From an uncultured Bacteroidales bacterium (GTDB lineage: Bacteria > Bacteroidota > Bacteroidia > Bacteroidales > F082): a stretch of 11,945 bases of DNA. The notes below the pieces were generated by a model. That model had not been told where the DNA came from, ran no database searches, and worked only from the letters and a program-made list of their open reading frames with translations. The stretch covers positions 1 through 11,945 of the forward strand of contig CALEMB010000193.1 in assembly GCA_937902805.1 (NCBI GenBank). Direction: 5' to 3'. Both the position numbers and the translations under genes were made by a program. Positions 5,801 through 11,945 of the stretch are shown here, piece after piece. Numbering within the stretch: the stretch's first letter is position 1; each line of letters begins with the position of its first letter.

Positions 5801-7267
5801 TTATTTTTCTTCTTTCAGTTGGTTTATTTTGTTCAGTAACTGTTCAATTTTCAGGACAATACGGTGTTGTTCTTGCAATGGAGGGAGAGGGAACAAAATG
5901 CTTTTCATGTTTTCGTATGTGAAATGCTTTATTGTTTGCCCCTGACCTACTATGTAGTCTGTATACCGATATAATTCAAAAACATACTTATAAAAGCAGG
6001 ATGAAATACCACCGTAGAATCTAACTCTGTGAAGAGCATTTTGATAATACATTTCCTCATTTCTATCCCAAACGCAACATCTTCCATAGTCCCCACCTTC
6101 GCATACAAGTAAATCTCCTTTATTAAGTCTATAGCGAGTTAGTTCATCTGGTTTCAACAAGAATGTTTTCACTTTTGACAAATCTATACCATCCCAGTAC
6201 ACGTTAATCGAACACAAATAAGGGTATTCATCCCCAACTTGTTTTCCCTTATCAAGAGTCTTACCGAGTTGAGAATTAGCGATGTAGTTTATTCTAACCC
6301 ATTCCCAACTCTCAGGAATTTTAAACGGTATCTCATCCTCGCTAATCGGCGTTTCCTCCAAATCCTTCTTCTTCAGTTTTCCTTCCTTCACTAAGCGTTT
6401 CTTTTCCTTTCGGATATTATCGAGCAGCACGCTGGCGGATTCCTCATTGGGGTCTTGTGGTACAAGTCTACCCTCTATGGCTTCTTGAAGGATGCTTTTC
6501 TTCAGTCGCTCAGGCAGTTCGGCGTTCAGTTTGTCGAGGGCTTCCTGCGCTTTGCCGTATTCCTCTACCTCGGGTAGTAGCTCTTCTATCTTCGCTACAA
6601 TACGTTTCTGCTCGGCAAGTGGCGGGAGTGGGACTAAATATTTACAAAAGTTCTTTTGTGTTAGTTGATTTATCGTAGTTGTATCACTTTCCTTTCTCAG
6701 TTGACCAAAAAACAAAGGAGATAATAGATACAACGAAATATATCTGTAGAATGGCGTTCTACAGATTGCCATAAATGCTCCAAATGTCATAGGTTCCTTA
6801 ACTTCCTTAACCAAGGCAGATTTACCTATTAGTTTCTTGCTACCATTTCGTGCACAAATAACTATATCATTCGTGCGTACCTGTAGCTTTTCAGGGATAA
6901 CCAAATTAACCTTCACGATGTCACAAAAAACCAAATCACCATCTTGAATATTCGAAGACCTCAAAACCAACCATCCTGTATCGGAAACATCAGAAGGTTT
7001 GTATGTTAGCCCAATAAATGATTCAGAAATATCACCTACTCTACACCACTTCCAACCCACAGGTACCTCAAACGGCTTCTCATCTTCCCCAATCGGTACT
7101 TCTTCAAGATCTTTCTTCTTCAGCTTCCCTTCCTTCACCAATCTCTTTTTCTCCTTTCGGATGCGTTCCAGCAGCACCGATGCTGGCTCATCGTTAGGGT
7201 CTTGCGGTACCAATCGCCCTTCGATAGCCTCTTGCAGGATGGAGTTCTTCAACTGCTGTGCATTCAT
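5801..7267 (-). CDS. hsdS: Type I restriction-modification specificity subunit HsdS, 488 aa
   Basis: HsdS reads the split DNA target of the HsdR-HsdM-HsdS complex. The layout is classic. A conserved N-terminal segment (residues 7-74, ILQEAIEGRLVPQDPN) is followed by target-recognition domain 1 (about 75-210) and a central spacer with PLPPLAEQKRIVAKIEELL (213-231). A second copy of the first segment (256-323) is followed by domain 2 (about 324-450) and a closing PLPPLQEQHRIVLKIEQLL helix. Each recognition domain reads one half of the bipartite target; the sequence it recognises cannot be told from here. The ATG overlaps the hsdM stop in ATGA, implying coupled translation. The variable domains are visibly more AT-rich than the conserved parts, consistent with exchange between strains. 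Confidence 0.95.
   Translation of the reverse strand: MNAQQLKNSILQEAIEGRLVPQDPNDEPASVLLERIRKEKKRLVKEGKLKKKDLEEVPIGEDEKPFEVPVGWKWCRVGDISESFIGLTYKPSDVSDTGWLVLRSSNIQDGDLVFCDIVKVNLVIPEKLQVRTNDIVICARNGSKKLIGKSALVKEVKEPMTFGAFMAICRTPFYRYISLYLLSPLFFGQLRKESDTTTINQLTQKNFCKYLVPLPPLAEQKRIVAKIEELLPEVEEYGKAQEALDKLNAELPERLKKSILQEAIEGRLVPQDPNEESASVLLDNIRKEKKRLVKEGKLKKKDLEETPISEDEIPFKIPESWEWVRINYIANSQLGKTLDKGKQVGDEYPYLCSINVYWDGIDLSKVKTFLLKPDELTRYRLNKGDLLVCEGGDYGRCCVWDRNEEMYYQNALHRVRFYGGISSCFYKYVFELYRYTDYIVGQGQTIKHFTYENMKSILFPLPPLQEQHRIVLKIEQLLNKINQLKEEK
6299..6502 (-). repeat. HsdS conserved-region repeat, copy 2
   Basis: Codes for residues 256-323 and repeats the segment coded at 7046-7249: ILQEAIEGRLVPQDPN and KKRLVKEGKLKKKDLEE are identical in both. 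At DNA level the copies differ mostly at synonymous positions, so long identical tracts for recombination are limited within this allele. Confidence 0.85.
7046..7249 (-). repeat. HsdS conserved-region repeat, copy 1
   Basis: Codes for residues 7-74 of HsdS, a direct repeat of 6299-6502 offset by exactly 249 codons. Such duplicated conserved regions are the known sites where recognition domains are exchanged between hsdS alleles. Confidence 0.85.
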
Positions 7268-8817
7268 AACTCATCGATTTTTACTCCCAAGATGGATTCA
7301 ATCTTGTTGAGGTGTGCGTCAATCTTGGCATCGAGAGCAGCGCGTTCCTCGTGATATTTCTTCAACAATTCAGTAGGACGCAGCACCTCTTCCTCTTCCT
7401 TGGGGAACTTGCATTGGTCGAAGTTACAGCTCAGGTCCATCAGCTCCTGCGGCGTGAAGCTGCGGCTCTTCTCGCCTTCTTCCAACAGCTGGCGGTTTTC
7501 CCACCATTCATTCACCACCTCAAAATGGCGGTTCTCGATGGGTCGCGTCTTCGAGAAGTGCTTGTAGCCCTCAGGCATATCCATACGGTAAAACCAAGTC
7601 TCTTTGGTAGCATACCCTTCAGGTGCACCTTCAGCCCTTTCGTTATTGAAGAAGAGAACGTTGGTGGCAATACTCGTGTAAGGAGAGAACACACTACCAG
7701 GCAGACGGACGATGGTATGCAGGTTGAATTCGGTAAGCAGCCGTTTCTTAATGGCTAACTTGGCTCCATCTGTACCAAAGAGGAAGCCGTCAGGCACCAC
7801 CACGCCAGCTCTACCGTCTTTTGCCAATCGTTGCATGATCAGCACCAAGAAAAGGTCGGCGGTTTCAGAGCTGCGGTACTCCGTCTTGAAGTTCATCTTG
7901 GTGGCGCTGTCTGTAGCTCCTCCGTAGGGCGGATTCATGGCGATGGTGTCAAGCTTGCCGTCCTCCTGATATTCGCTCATGTTCTTGCCCAAGGAGTCCG
8001 TATGAAAGAGCATCGGGTCTTTGATGCCGTGCAGCATGATGTTGGTCACGCCCAAGAGATAAGGGAAGGGCTTCCACTCCTGCCCCATCACAGATTGCTG
8101 GAAAAGTTCCTCATCCTTTGCGGTCTTCTTCTGCTTTTCCAAGTATTTCAACGTCGAGATGATGAACCCGCCCGTTCCGCAAGCCAAGTCACCCATCAAC
8201 TCACCTAATTGGGGTTTGAGCTTATCGACGACGAAGTCCGTCAGGGGACGTGGGGTGTAGAACTCACCCGCGTTGCCTGCGGCTTGCAGGTCTTTCAGCA
8301 GGGTCTCATACATATCGCCAAAGGCGTGACTCTCCTGACTGTCCAACAGGTCGACACCTTCTATCTCGTCAATCATTTGGCGAAGCAGTACGCCGTTCTT
8401 CATATACTGGTTCACCTCTTGGAACACGTCGCGTACCACAGCCTGATGGCGGGCAGTCTCACGAGTCACTTGAATGCCTTTGATGCTGCCATCAAGACTG
8501 TCTTCGCCTTTCAACACCCGGAACAGCTTTTCATTAATGAAGTCAAGCAGCGACTGGCCTGTCAGGACGTCGCTTTTCAGTTTGCCTTCCTCGTCTTTCG
8601 AGGGAGCCCAATTGCGCCATCTGAGCGACTCAGGGATGATGCTCTTGAAGTCCTCGCTTTTGTCGAAGGCATCCAACTCCCAGTCCTCTTCGGCTGCATC
8701 ATATACTTTCAGGAAGAACATCCACACCATCTGCTCGATGCGCTGCGCGTCGCCGTTGATGCCGGCATCTTTGCGCATGATATCCTGTAATCGTTTTACT
8801 AAGTTTCCTACTGCCAT
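7264..8817 (-). CDS. hsdM: Type I restriction-modification DNA methyltransferase subunit HsdM, 517 aa
   Basis: N6-adenine methyltransferase that uses S-adenosylmethionine to protect host DNA and forms the core of the restriction complex with HsdS. A helical N-terminal domain (1-150) precedes the catalytic domain. GEFYTPRPL (184-192) is the typical HsdM signature, DLACGTGGF (210-218) is the SAM-binding motif I (with Leu where Pro is common), and NPPYGG (295-300) is the amino-methylase catalytic motif. TADLFLVLIMQRL (319-331) is also typical. The C-terminus is a coiled coil (about 485-512) that would contact HsdS. The length is normal for the family and no motif is broken. The gene starts 3 bases after the hsdR stop and its own stop overlaps the hsdS start, so all three are one operon. 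Confidence 0.96.
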   Translation of the reverse strand: MAVGNLVKRLQDIMRKDAGINGDAQRIEQMVWMFFLKVYDAAEEDWELDAFDKSEDFKSIIPESLRWRNWAPSKDEEGKLKSDVLTGQSLLDFINEKLFRVLKGEDSLDGSIKGIQVTRETARHQAVVRDVFQEVNQYMKNGVLLRQMIDEIEGVDLLDSQESHAFGDMYETLLKDLQAAGNAGEFYTPRPLTDFVVDKLKPQLGELMGDLACGTGGFIISTLKYLEKQKKTAKDEELFQQSVMGQEWKPFPYLLGVTNIMLHGIKDPMLFHTDSLGKNMSEYQEDGKLDTIAMNPPYGGATDSATKMNFKTEYRSSETADLFLVLIMQRLAKDGRAGVVVPDGFLFGTDGAKLAIKKRLLTEFNLHTIVRLPGSVFSPYTSIATNVLFFNNERAEGAPEGYATKETWFYRMDMPEGYKHFSKTRPIENRHFEVVNEWWENRQLLEEGEKSRSFTPQELMDLSCNFDQCKFPKEEEEVLRPTELLKKYHEERAALDAKIDAHLNKIESILGVKIDEL

Positions 8818-8820
8818 AGT

Positions 8821-11208
8821 TTATCCAACATTATACAATTCATTTTCCAGTTCTCTAACCGCCTCGTTGTACTCTTCGGGGCTTCCAAACACACCCTTCA
8901 TGATGCGTGGGCGTTTGGCAATTTGGGCGAAAGGGTTGAGGTTGAGGATTTGTGGGTTCTCAATGTTCGTCACTCCCGTCTCGCCGTATTTCTCCATCAG
9001 CCCTTCAATCACCTCGCGGGCTTTGCCCTCATACTTCGTCAAGTAGTTGCGCTTTTGCACCCCTTCGATGCGCTCACGGCGCGTCAAAGGCTTCTGGTCA
9101 AAGGCCACGTGGCAGATGATGTCGAAGTAGTCACACTCCTGAAGCTCAGGATTCTCTTCTTTTACGGCATCCAACAACACATCGTTTTCAGCTAGCTCAT
9201 CGATAATGGCTTGCTTGCGGTCTGCCTTAGCCCAAGCCCCTCGGAAGGTGTCCAAGGTAGGATAGTGCTTCTTGATGGCTTTGCGGGTAAAGTCAGTGAG
9301 ACTCTCTGTGAAAAGGGTCTTACCGTCCTCGCCGAGGAATTGTACCACCTCGTGGACGATCCTCACCTCCCTGCCGTCGACATAGTATTTCTTGCGGTGT
9401 CCATGATTGCCGCTATCTTTGCCTCCTTCGCTCCCTCCATCAGGGTTGTCGTCATTCACCTCTCTCTTTGGATTTTCCTCCTCCGTTTCTTTCTTCCGCT
9501 TTTCGTACTCCTCCGTTTCCGTCTCGCCGTCAAAGCCCTTCTCAAACCACAGCGTCGCTCCACGGAAATCCAGTATCTCGAAATTCATCTTGTTGGTTTT
9601 TTCAAAGATGCGGGTGCCACGACCTATCATCTGCTTGAAGGTGGTAGGGTTGTTCACTTCTTTGTCTATCACGATGAGACCACAGGTCTTGCAGTCTACG
9701 CCTGTCGTCAGCAGCTCGCTGGTGGTCGCAATAACGGGAGTGGACTCGTATGGGTCAATGAAGTTGTCCAACAAGGCTTTGCCCACTCGGTCATCGCCGG
9801 TGATGCGGACAACATAGTTGGGATATTTGCGCACCATATCCTGGTTCATGGTAATCAGTAGCTCGCGCATGATGGCGGCCTCCTCCTGATCGGGACAAAA
9901 GACAATGGCTTTGGTCATGCGGCCTATTACTTTCATCATCTGGGTGATACGGTAAGCCACTACCTTCTGCCTCTTTGTGATGTGTATCTCGCGTCCAAAG
10001 GCATTGCGGGTGAAGATGCTCTCTTCAATGGCATTGCCAAACAAGTCTTCCTCGCCTTCCTCGGTGACGTAACCTTCCATGTCGACGTTGATGAACGACT
10101 TGGTGACGCGATAGGGTGCCAGATAGCCGTCAGCGATGCCTTGTTTCAACGAATAAGTGAATACAGGCTTGCCGAAGTACTCATAATTGTCGGCACCTTC
10201 TACACTTTTCGGCGTAGCCGTGAGGCCTATCTGTGTGGCTTTGTCGAAGTAGGTCAATATCTTGTGCCATTCCTTGTCTTCGTCGATGCTGGAACGGTGA
10301 CACTCGTCGACAACAATCAGGTCGAAGAAGTCTTTGTTGTAGTATTCGTATGGCTGTTTTTCGCCTGGTTGCAGCTCGGCTTCCTTTTTCACCCACTGCC
10401 CATAGAGGCTCATATAAATCTCGAATCCACTCTCAGCACTCCTTCCCTGTATCTTCGACATCACCTTGCGGAAGGGCTTGAAGTCCTGCCGCATGGTCTG
10501 GTCGATGAGGATGTTGCGGTCGGCAAGATAAAGGATGCGCTTCATACGCCCCGAAGCATGCAGGCGGTGGATGATTTGGAAAGCGGTATAGGTCTTGCCG
10601 GTTCCTGTTGCCATCACCAAGAGGATGCGGTTCTTGCCGCAGGCGATAGCCTCAATCACCCTGTTGATAGCGATGCGCTGGTAGTAACGCGGCGGGTAGC
10701 TGTCGCTGTCGCTATAGTAAGGAATGTCGAGCAGCTGTGCACCTTCTTCGGTAAGGTTAGAGTTTCGGTACATCCACTGGCGATGGAGCTCACGGAGCGC
10801 CAAAGGTGTGGGGAAATCGTCCATACTGAATTTGCGTTCCGCACCAGTATTCATGTCGTGCTCAACGAACTCCTCACCGTTGGTGGAATAGGCGAAAGGC
10901 ACATCCAAGTCGTGGGCATAGCCGATGGCTTGCTGGATACCGTCGTCCGGGGCATGCTTATGGTCTTTAGCTTCCACTACGGCTATGGGATAGTTGTCGT
11001 CGGTGTAGAGAAGATAGTCGACACGTTTCGCTTTTTTACGATGCTTCAGCGAGCCTCTTACTATGATTTGTCCAGCAGTATAGGCATACTCCAAACGCAT
11101 GTGGAACTTATCCCATCCCTTGTCTTCAAGAGCAGGCTGGATGAAGCGTGATTTGATGTCTTCCTCGCTCAAGTGGTTGTCGGCATTTGTGGCGTATGGT
11201 AGTGACAT
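8821..11208 (-). CDS. hsdR: Type I restriction endonuclease subunit HsdR, 795 aa
   Basis: Motor and nuclease subunit that translocates and cuts unmodified DNA. The N-terminal PD-(D/E)XK nuclease shows D64 and E79-A-K81, followed by QQAIGYA (92-98). The superfamily 2 helicase motor has ATGTGKT (200-206, Walker A), DECH (301-304, motif II), TATP (330-333, motif III) and QMIGRGTR (526-533, motif VI). A low-complexity Glu/Gly linker (about 560-605) joins the C-terminal domain, which resembles the EcoEI-type R C-terminal domain. Length near 800 residues, rather than 1000 or more, and the gene order hsdR-hsdM-hsdS fit the type IB (EcoAI/EcoEI) group. It appears intact. A 68-residue gene ends 13 bases before its ATG. 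Confidence 0.96.
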   Translation of the reverse strand: MSLPYATNADNHLSEEDIKSRFIQPALEDKGWDKFHMRLEYAYTAGQIIVRGSLKHRKKAKRVDYLLYTDDNYPIAVVEAKDHKHAPDDGIQQAIGYAHDLDVPFAYSTNGEEFVEHDMNTGAERKFSMDDFPTPLALRELHRQWMYRNSNLTEEGAQLLDIPYYSDSDSYPPRYYQRIAINRVIEAIACGKNRILLVMATGTGKTYTAFQIIHRLHASGRMKRILYLADRNILIDQTMRQDFKPFRKVMSKIQGRSAESGFEIYMSLYGQWVKKEAELQPGEKQPYEYYNKDFFDLIVVDECHRSSIDEDKEWHKILTYFDKATQIGLTATPKSVEGADNYEYFGKPVFTYSLKQGIADGYLAPYRVTKSFINVDMEGYVTEEGEEDLFGNAIEESIFTRNAFGREIHITKRQKVVAYRITQMMKVIGRMTKAIVFCPDQEEAAIMRELLITMNQDMVRKYPNYVVRITGDDRVGKALLDNFIDPYESTPVIATTSELLTTGVDCKTCGLIVIDKEVNNPTTFKQMIGRGTRIFEKTNKMNFEILDFRGATLWFEKGFDGETETEEYEKRKKETEEENPKREVNDDNPDGGSEGGKDSGNHGHRKKYYVDGREVRIVHEVVQFLGEDGKTLFTESLTDFTRKAIKKHYPTLDTFRGAWAKADRKQAIIDELAENDVLLDAVKEENPELQECDYFDIICHVAFDQKPLTRRERIEGVQKRNYLTKYEGKAREVIEGLMEKYGETGVTNIENPQILNLNPFAQIAKRPRIMKGVFGSPEEYNEAVRELENELYNVG

Positions 11209-11221
11209 GATGCTAAAGGTG

Positions 11222-11428
11222 TTATAAATTCATAAATAAATCTCTCTCTTCAGGCCGGATGAGGTCCCAATCCTCCAAAGCCTCCAAAGGCTCCAGCCCA
11301 AACTTCCTCGCCGCCAAGTACTCCTTTCGCATCCCATACTTATCAGCAATACCCATAGCCATCTCGTCAAGTCGGCGTGTGCGGCGGCTGCGGAACAGCC
11401 ATCTGATATGTCCAAACAAGCTGTTCAT
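11222..11428 (-). CDS. Small hypothetical protein upstream of hsdR, 68 aa
   Basis: Family not recognised. A 68-residue soluble protein with an Arg-rich N-terminal part (IRWLFRSRRTRRLDEMAM) and an acidic C-terminal part (LEDWDLIRPEERDLFMNL), probably helical throughout. It is tightly set in the restriction operon: its ATG overlaps the stop of the preceding lipoprotein-like frame in ATGA, and only 13 bases separate it from hsdR. The basic N-terminus could contact DNA or a membrane surface. Its position suggests a small accessory or regulator of the restriction system, but this is context only. Confidence 0.7.
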   Translation of the reverse strand: MNSLFGHIRWLFRSRRTRRLDEMAMGIADKYGMRKEYLAARKFGLEPLEALEDWDLIRPEERDLFMNL

Positions 11429-11619
11429 GGGTTGGGCGTGAAATCAATGATGGTATCTGGCAACCAAGTCGTGTCAATAGTGAAACTCACGCCCTGATTC
11501 GGGGCGGGAGCGTTCTTTAGGGTCGGCCCTTCGATGCTTCGACCAGGCTCAGCAACCTTGGTGGCTTTGCTACAGGAAGAAAAGCCCAGCGTCAGCCCCA
11601 ACAAAAGGGCACAAAAAAT
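11425..11619 (-). CDS. Small lipoprotein-like frame without a canonical start
   Basis: The frame codes for a hydrophobic stretch and a lipobox-like cysteine (IFCALLLGLTLGFSSCSK), then about 48 polar, Pro-rich residues ending DTIIDFTPNP. This looks like a short lipoprotein exported and anchored in the envelope. There is no in-frame ATG, GTG or usable TTG before the signal sequence; I placed the left limit of the start at an ATT (11617-11619). The frame is open back to 11730, and it would join an upstream ATG at 11764 if the C10 tract were one base shorter. So it is phase-variable, mis-sequenced at the tract, or a decayed gene. The stop overlaps the start of the 68-residue gene. Confidence 0.5.
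   Translation of the reverse strand: MFCALLLGLTLGFSSCSKATKVAEPGRSIEGPTLKNAPAPNQGVSFTIDTTWLPDTIIDFTPNP
11535..11557. repeat. Short palindromic repeat inside the lipoprotein-like frame
   Basis: TGCTTCGACCAGGCTCAGCA contains inverted TGCT and AGCA ends around a TCGA...GCTC core and resembles the TTCGAC-GCTCAG type of dispersed palindromic repeat known from many bacterial genomes. A partial extra copy, CCCTTCGA, is adjacent. The identification is from memory of that repeat type. Confidence 0.35.
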
Positions 11620-11653
11620 CCCGCCTCTTAAGGCACAGGCCTTAGGGGGCAGG
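11613..11653 (-). terminator. Terminator-like hairpin in the leader of the hsd operon
   Basis: On the minus strand a 15-position stem (11639-11653 with 11620-11634, loop CTGT) has one G-U and two C-A mismatches and is followed directly by A and six T (11613-11618). The shape is that of an intrinsic terminator placed between the promoter at 11822-11853 and the lipoprotein-hsd genes, so it could act as an attenuator. It is also the intergenic side of the lipoprotein frame. Confidence 0.5.
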
Positions 11654-11701
11654 ATGGTGTATACTGCTGATTCAGAATGAGATATTACCTTAAGAAACTC
11701 T

Positions 11702-11764
11702 TTATAGGGGGGGGGGTAAAATGTTATTATTCAATGAGTTATGAATATATATTTTGTTCATCAT
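11702..11764 (-). CDS. Leader ORF interrupted after the C10 tract, 20 aa
   Basis: ATG ATG AAC begins a short frame, MMNKIYIHNSLNNNILPPPL, that stops just after the C tract. It may be the true start of the lipoprotein in a C9 state, a leader peptide, or chance. A second, 10-codon frame (MKDIHYSETV, 11774-11806) precedes it on the same leader. Confidence 0.3.
   Translation of the reverse strand: MMNKIYIHNSLNNNILPPPL
11707..11716 (-). repeat. C10 homopolymer (G10 on the plus strand) in the operon leader
   Basis: Ten consecutive C on the transcribed sense strand, in otherwise AT-rich DNA. With ten C, the frame from the ATG at 11764 stops right after the tract; with nine C it would run through to the lipoprotein stop at 11425 (112 codons). 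Runs of this length slip readily in replication and are also prone to sequencing error. Confidence 0.7.
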
Positions 11765-11821
11765 AGTTGTGGTCTATACTGTTTCGGAGTAATGTATATC
11801 TTTCATCTGTGTTACAATCTG

Positions 11822-11853
11822 CAAAATTATACCTTATCTTTGGGAAAAGCAAG
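11822..11853 (-). promoter_or_regulatory. Promoter of the lipoprotein-hsd operon
   Basis: On the minus strand CTTG (11850-11853), 20 bases, then TAATTTTG (11822-11829): the -7 box is perfect and the -33 box has one mismatch to TTTG. Transcription would start near 11815 and run through the leader, C10 tract and terminator-like hairpin into the restriction genes. The neighbouring sequence translated in other frames (KIYITPKQYRPQL) is one I recall from repeated intergenic DNA in Prevotella, so the promoter may belong to a dispersed element. Confidence 0.65.
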
Positions 11854-11889
11854 AGACGAAGGATAGTTTTTCATCTCAACAAATACACT

Positions 11890-11920
11890 CCCCCCCAACT
11901 GAAGTTATAACTTATAACTT
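11890..11920. other. C7 run and AT-rich palindromic repeats at the window edge
   Basis: Seven C (11890-11896) are followed by the palindrome AAGTTATAACTT (about 11902-11913), which continues as a second TTATAACTT, giving overlapping direct and inverted repeats. I see no gene from here to the window end. It may be an operator or upstream element of a gene outside the window. Confidence 0.35.
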
Positions 11921-11945
11921 ATTCACTTTGGACATTTGGTGTTTT

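Noticed and set aside
5801..7267. Phase-variable hsdS inversion system
   Set aside because: The repeats are direct, within one gene, and no second hsdS, inverted repeat or recombinase gene is present in the window.
8209..8790. 193-codon plus-strand frame opposite hsdM
   Set aside because: Antisense to clear HsdM coding sequence, with no recognisable protein features.
9982..11151. 389-codon open frame on the plus strand
   Set aside because: It is fully antisense to hsdR, whose motifs are intact; the long frame is a by-product of hsdR codon use. No promoter or family signal.

Overview
The window looks like an accessory, defence-rich stretch of a Bacteroidales chromosome, most likely Prevotella or a close relative. 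The evidence is: Bacteroidetes-type promoters (TTTG, about 20 bases, TAnnTTTG) in front of several genes, weak or absent Shine-Dalgarno sequences, AT-rich intergenic DNA, and protein sequences that read like Bacteroidales homologues. The genus is an inference; no rRNA or housekeeping gene is present.

Left part (1-1653): four small minus-strand genes of unknown function. A 48-codon gene overlaps the stop of a 97-residue, beta-rich, possibly OB-fold protein. A 143-residue hypothetical protein and a strongly acidic 48-residue protein follow to the right. The 464-base gap between the second and third genes is not empty. It holds a double hairpin ending in a T-tract, then a plus-strand promoter-like box, a structured stretch and a long terminator hairpin, together a candidate small RNA at about 784-932. 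A set of 12-base direct repeats spaced 20 and 10 bases apart lies upstream of the 143-residue gene.

Middle (1654-4167): a plus-strand gene for a 790-residue STAND/NB-ARC ATPase with five 42-residue TPRs, built like an animal or plant NLR and like bacterial anti-phage NLR-related proteins. Its promoter is back to back with that of the acidic microprotein. Its last codons run into the 3' end of a convergent gene.

Right part (4109-11945): a minus-strand type I restriction-modification operon. In transcription order: a promoter and leader with a C10 tract and a terminator-like hairpin, a small lipoprotein-like frame lacking a normal start codon, a 68-residue unknown protein, hsdR, hsdM, hsdS (genes overlapping by 4 bases or separated by 13 or fewer), then after 261 bases a 476-residue unknown protein. 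HsdR size and domain order suggest the EcoAI/EcoEI (type IB) group. HsdS carries two variable target-recognition domains between two copies of a conserved segment.

Taken together this is a probable defence island: DNA modification and restriction beside an NLR-like sensor that may act as a second, abortive layer. The least explained items are the NLR with its divergent acidic partner, the 476-residue protein between the two systems, the candidate small RNA, and the C10 leader that could switch or attenuate the restriction operon.
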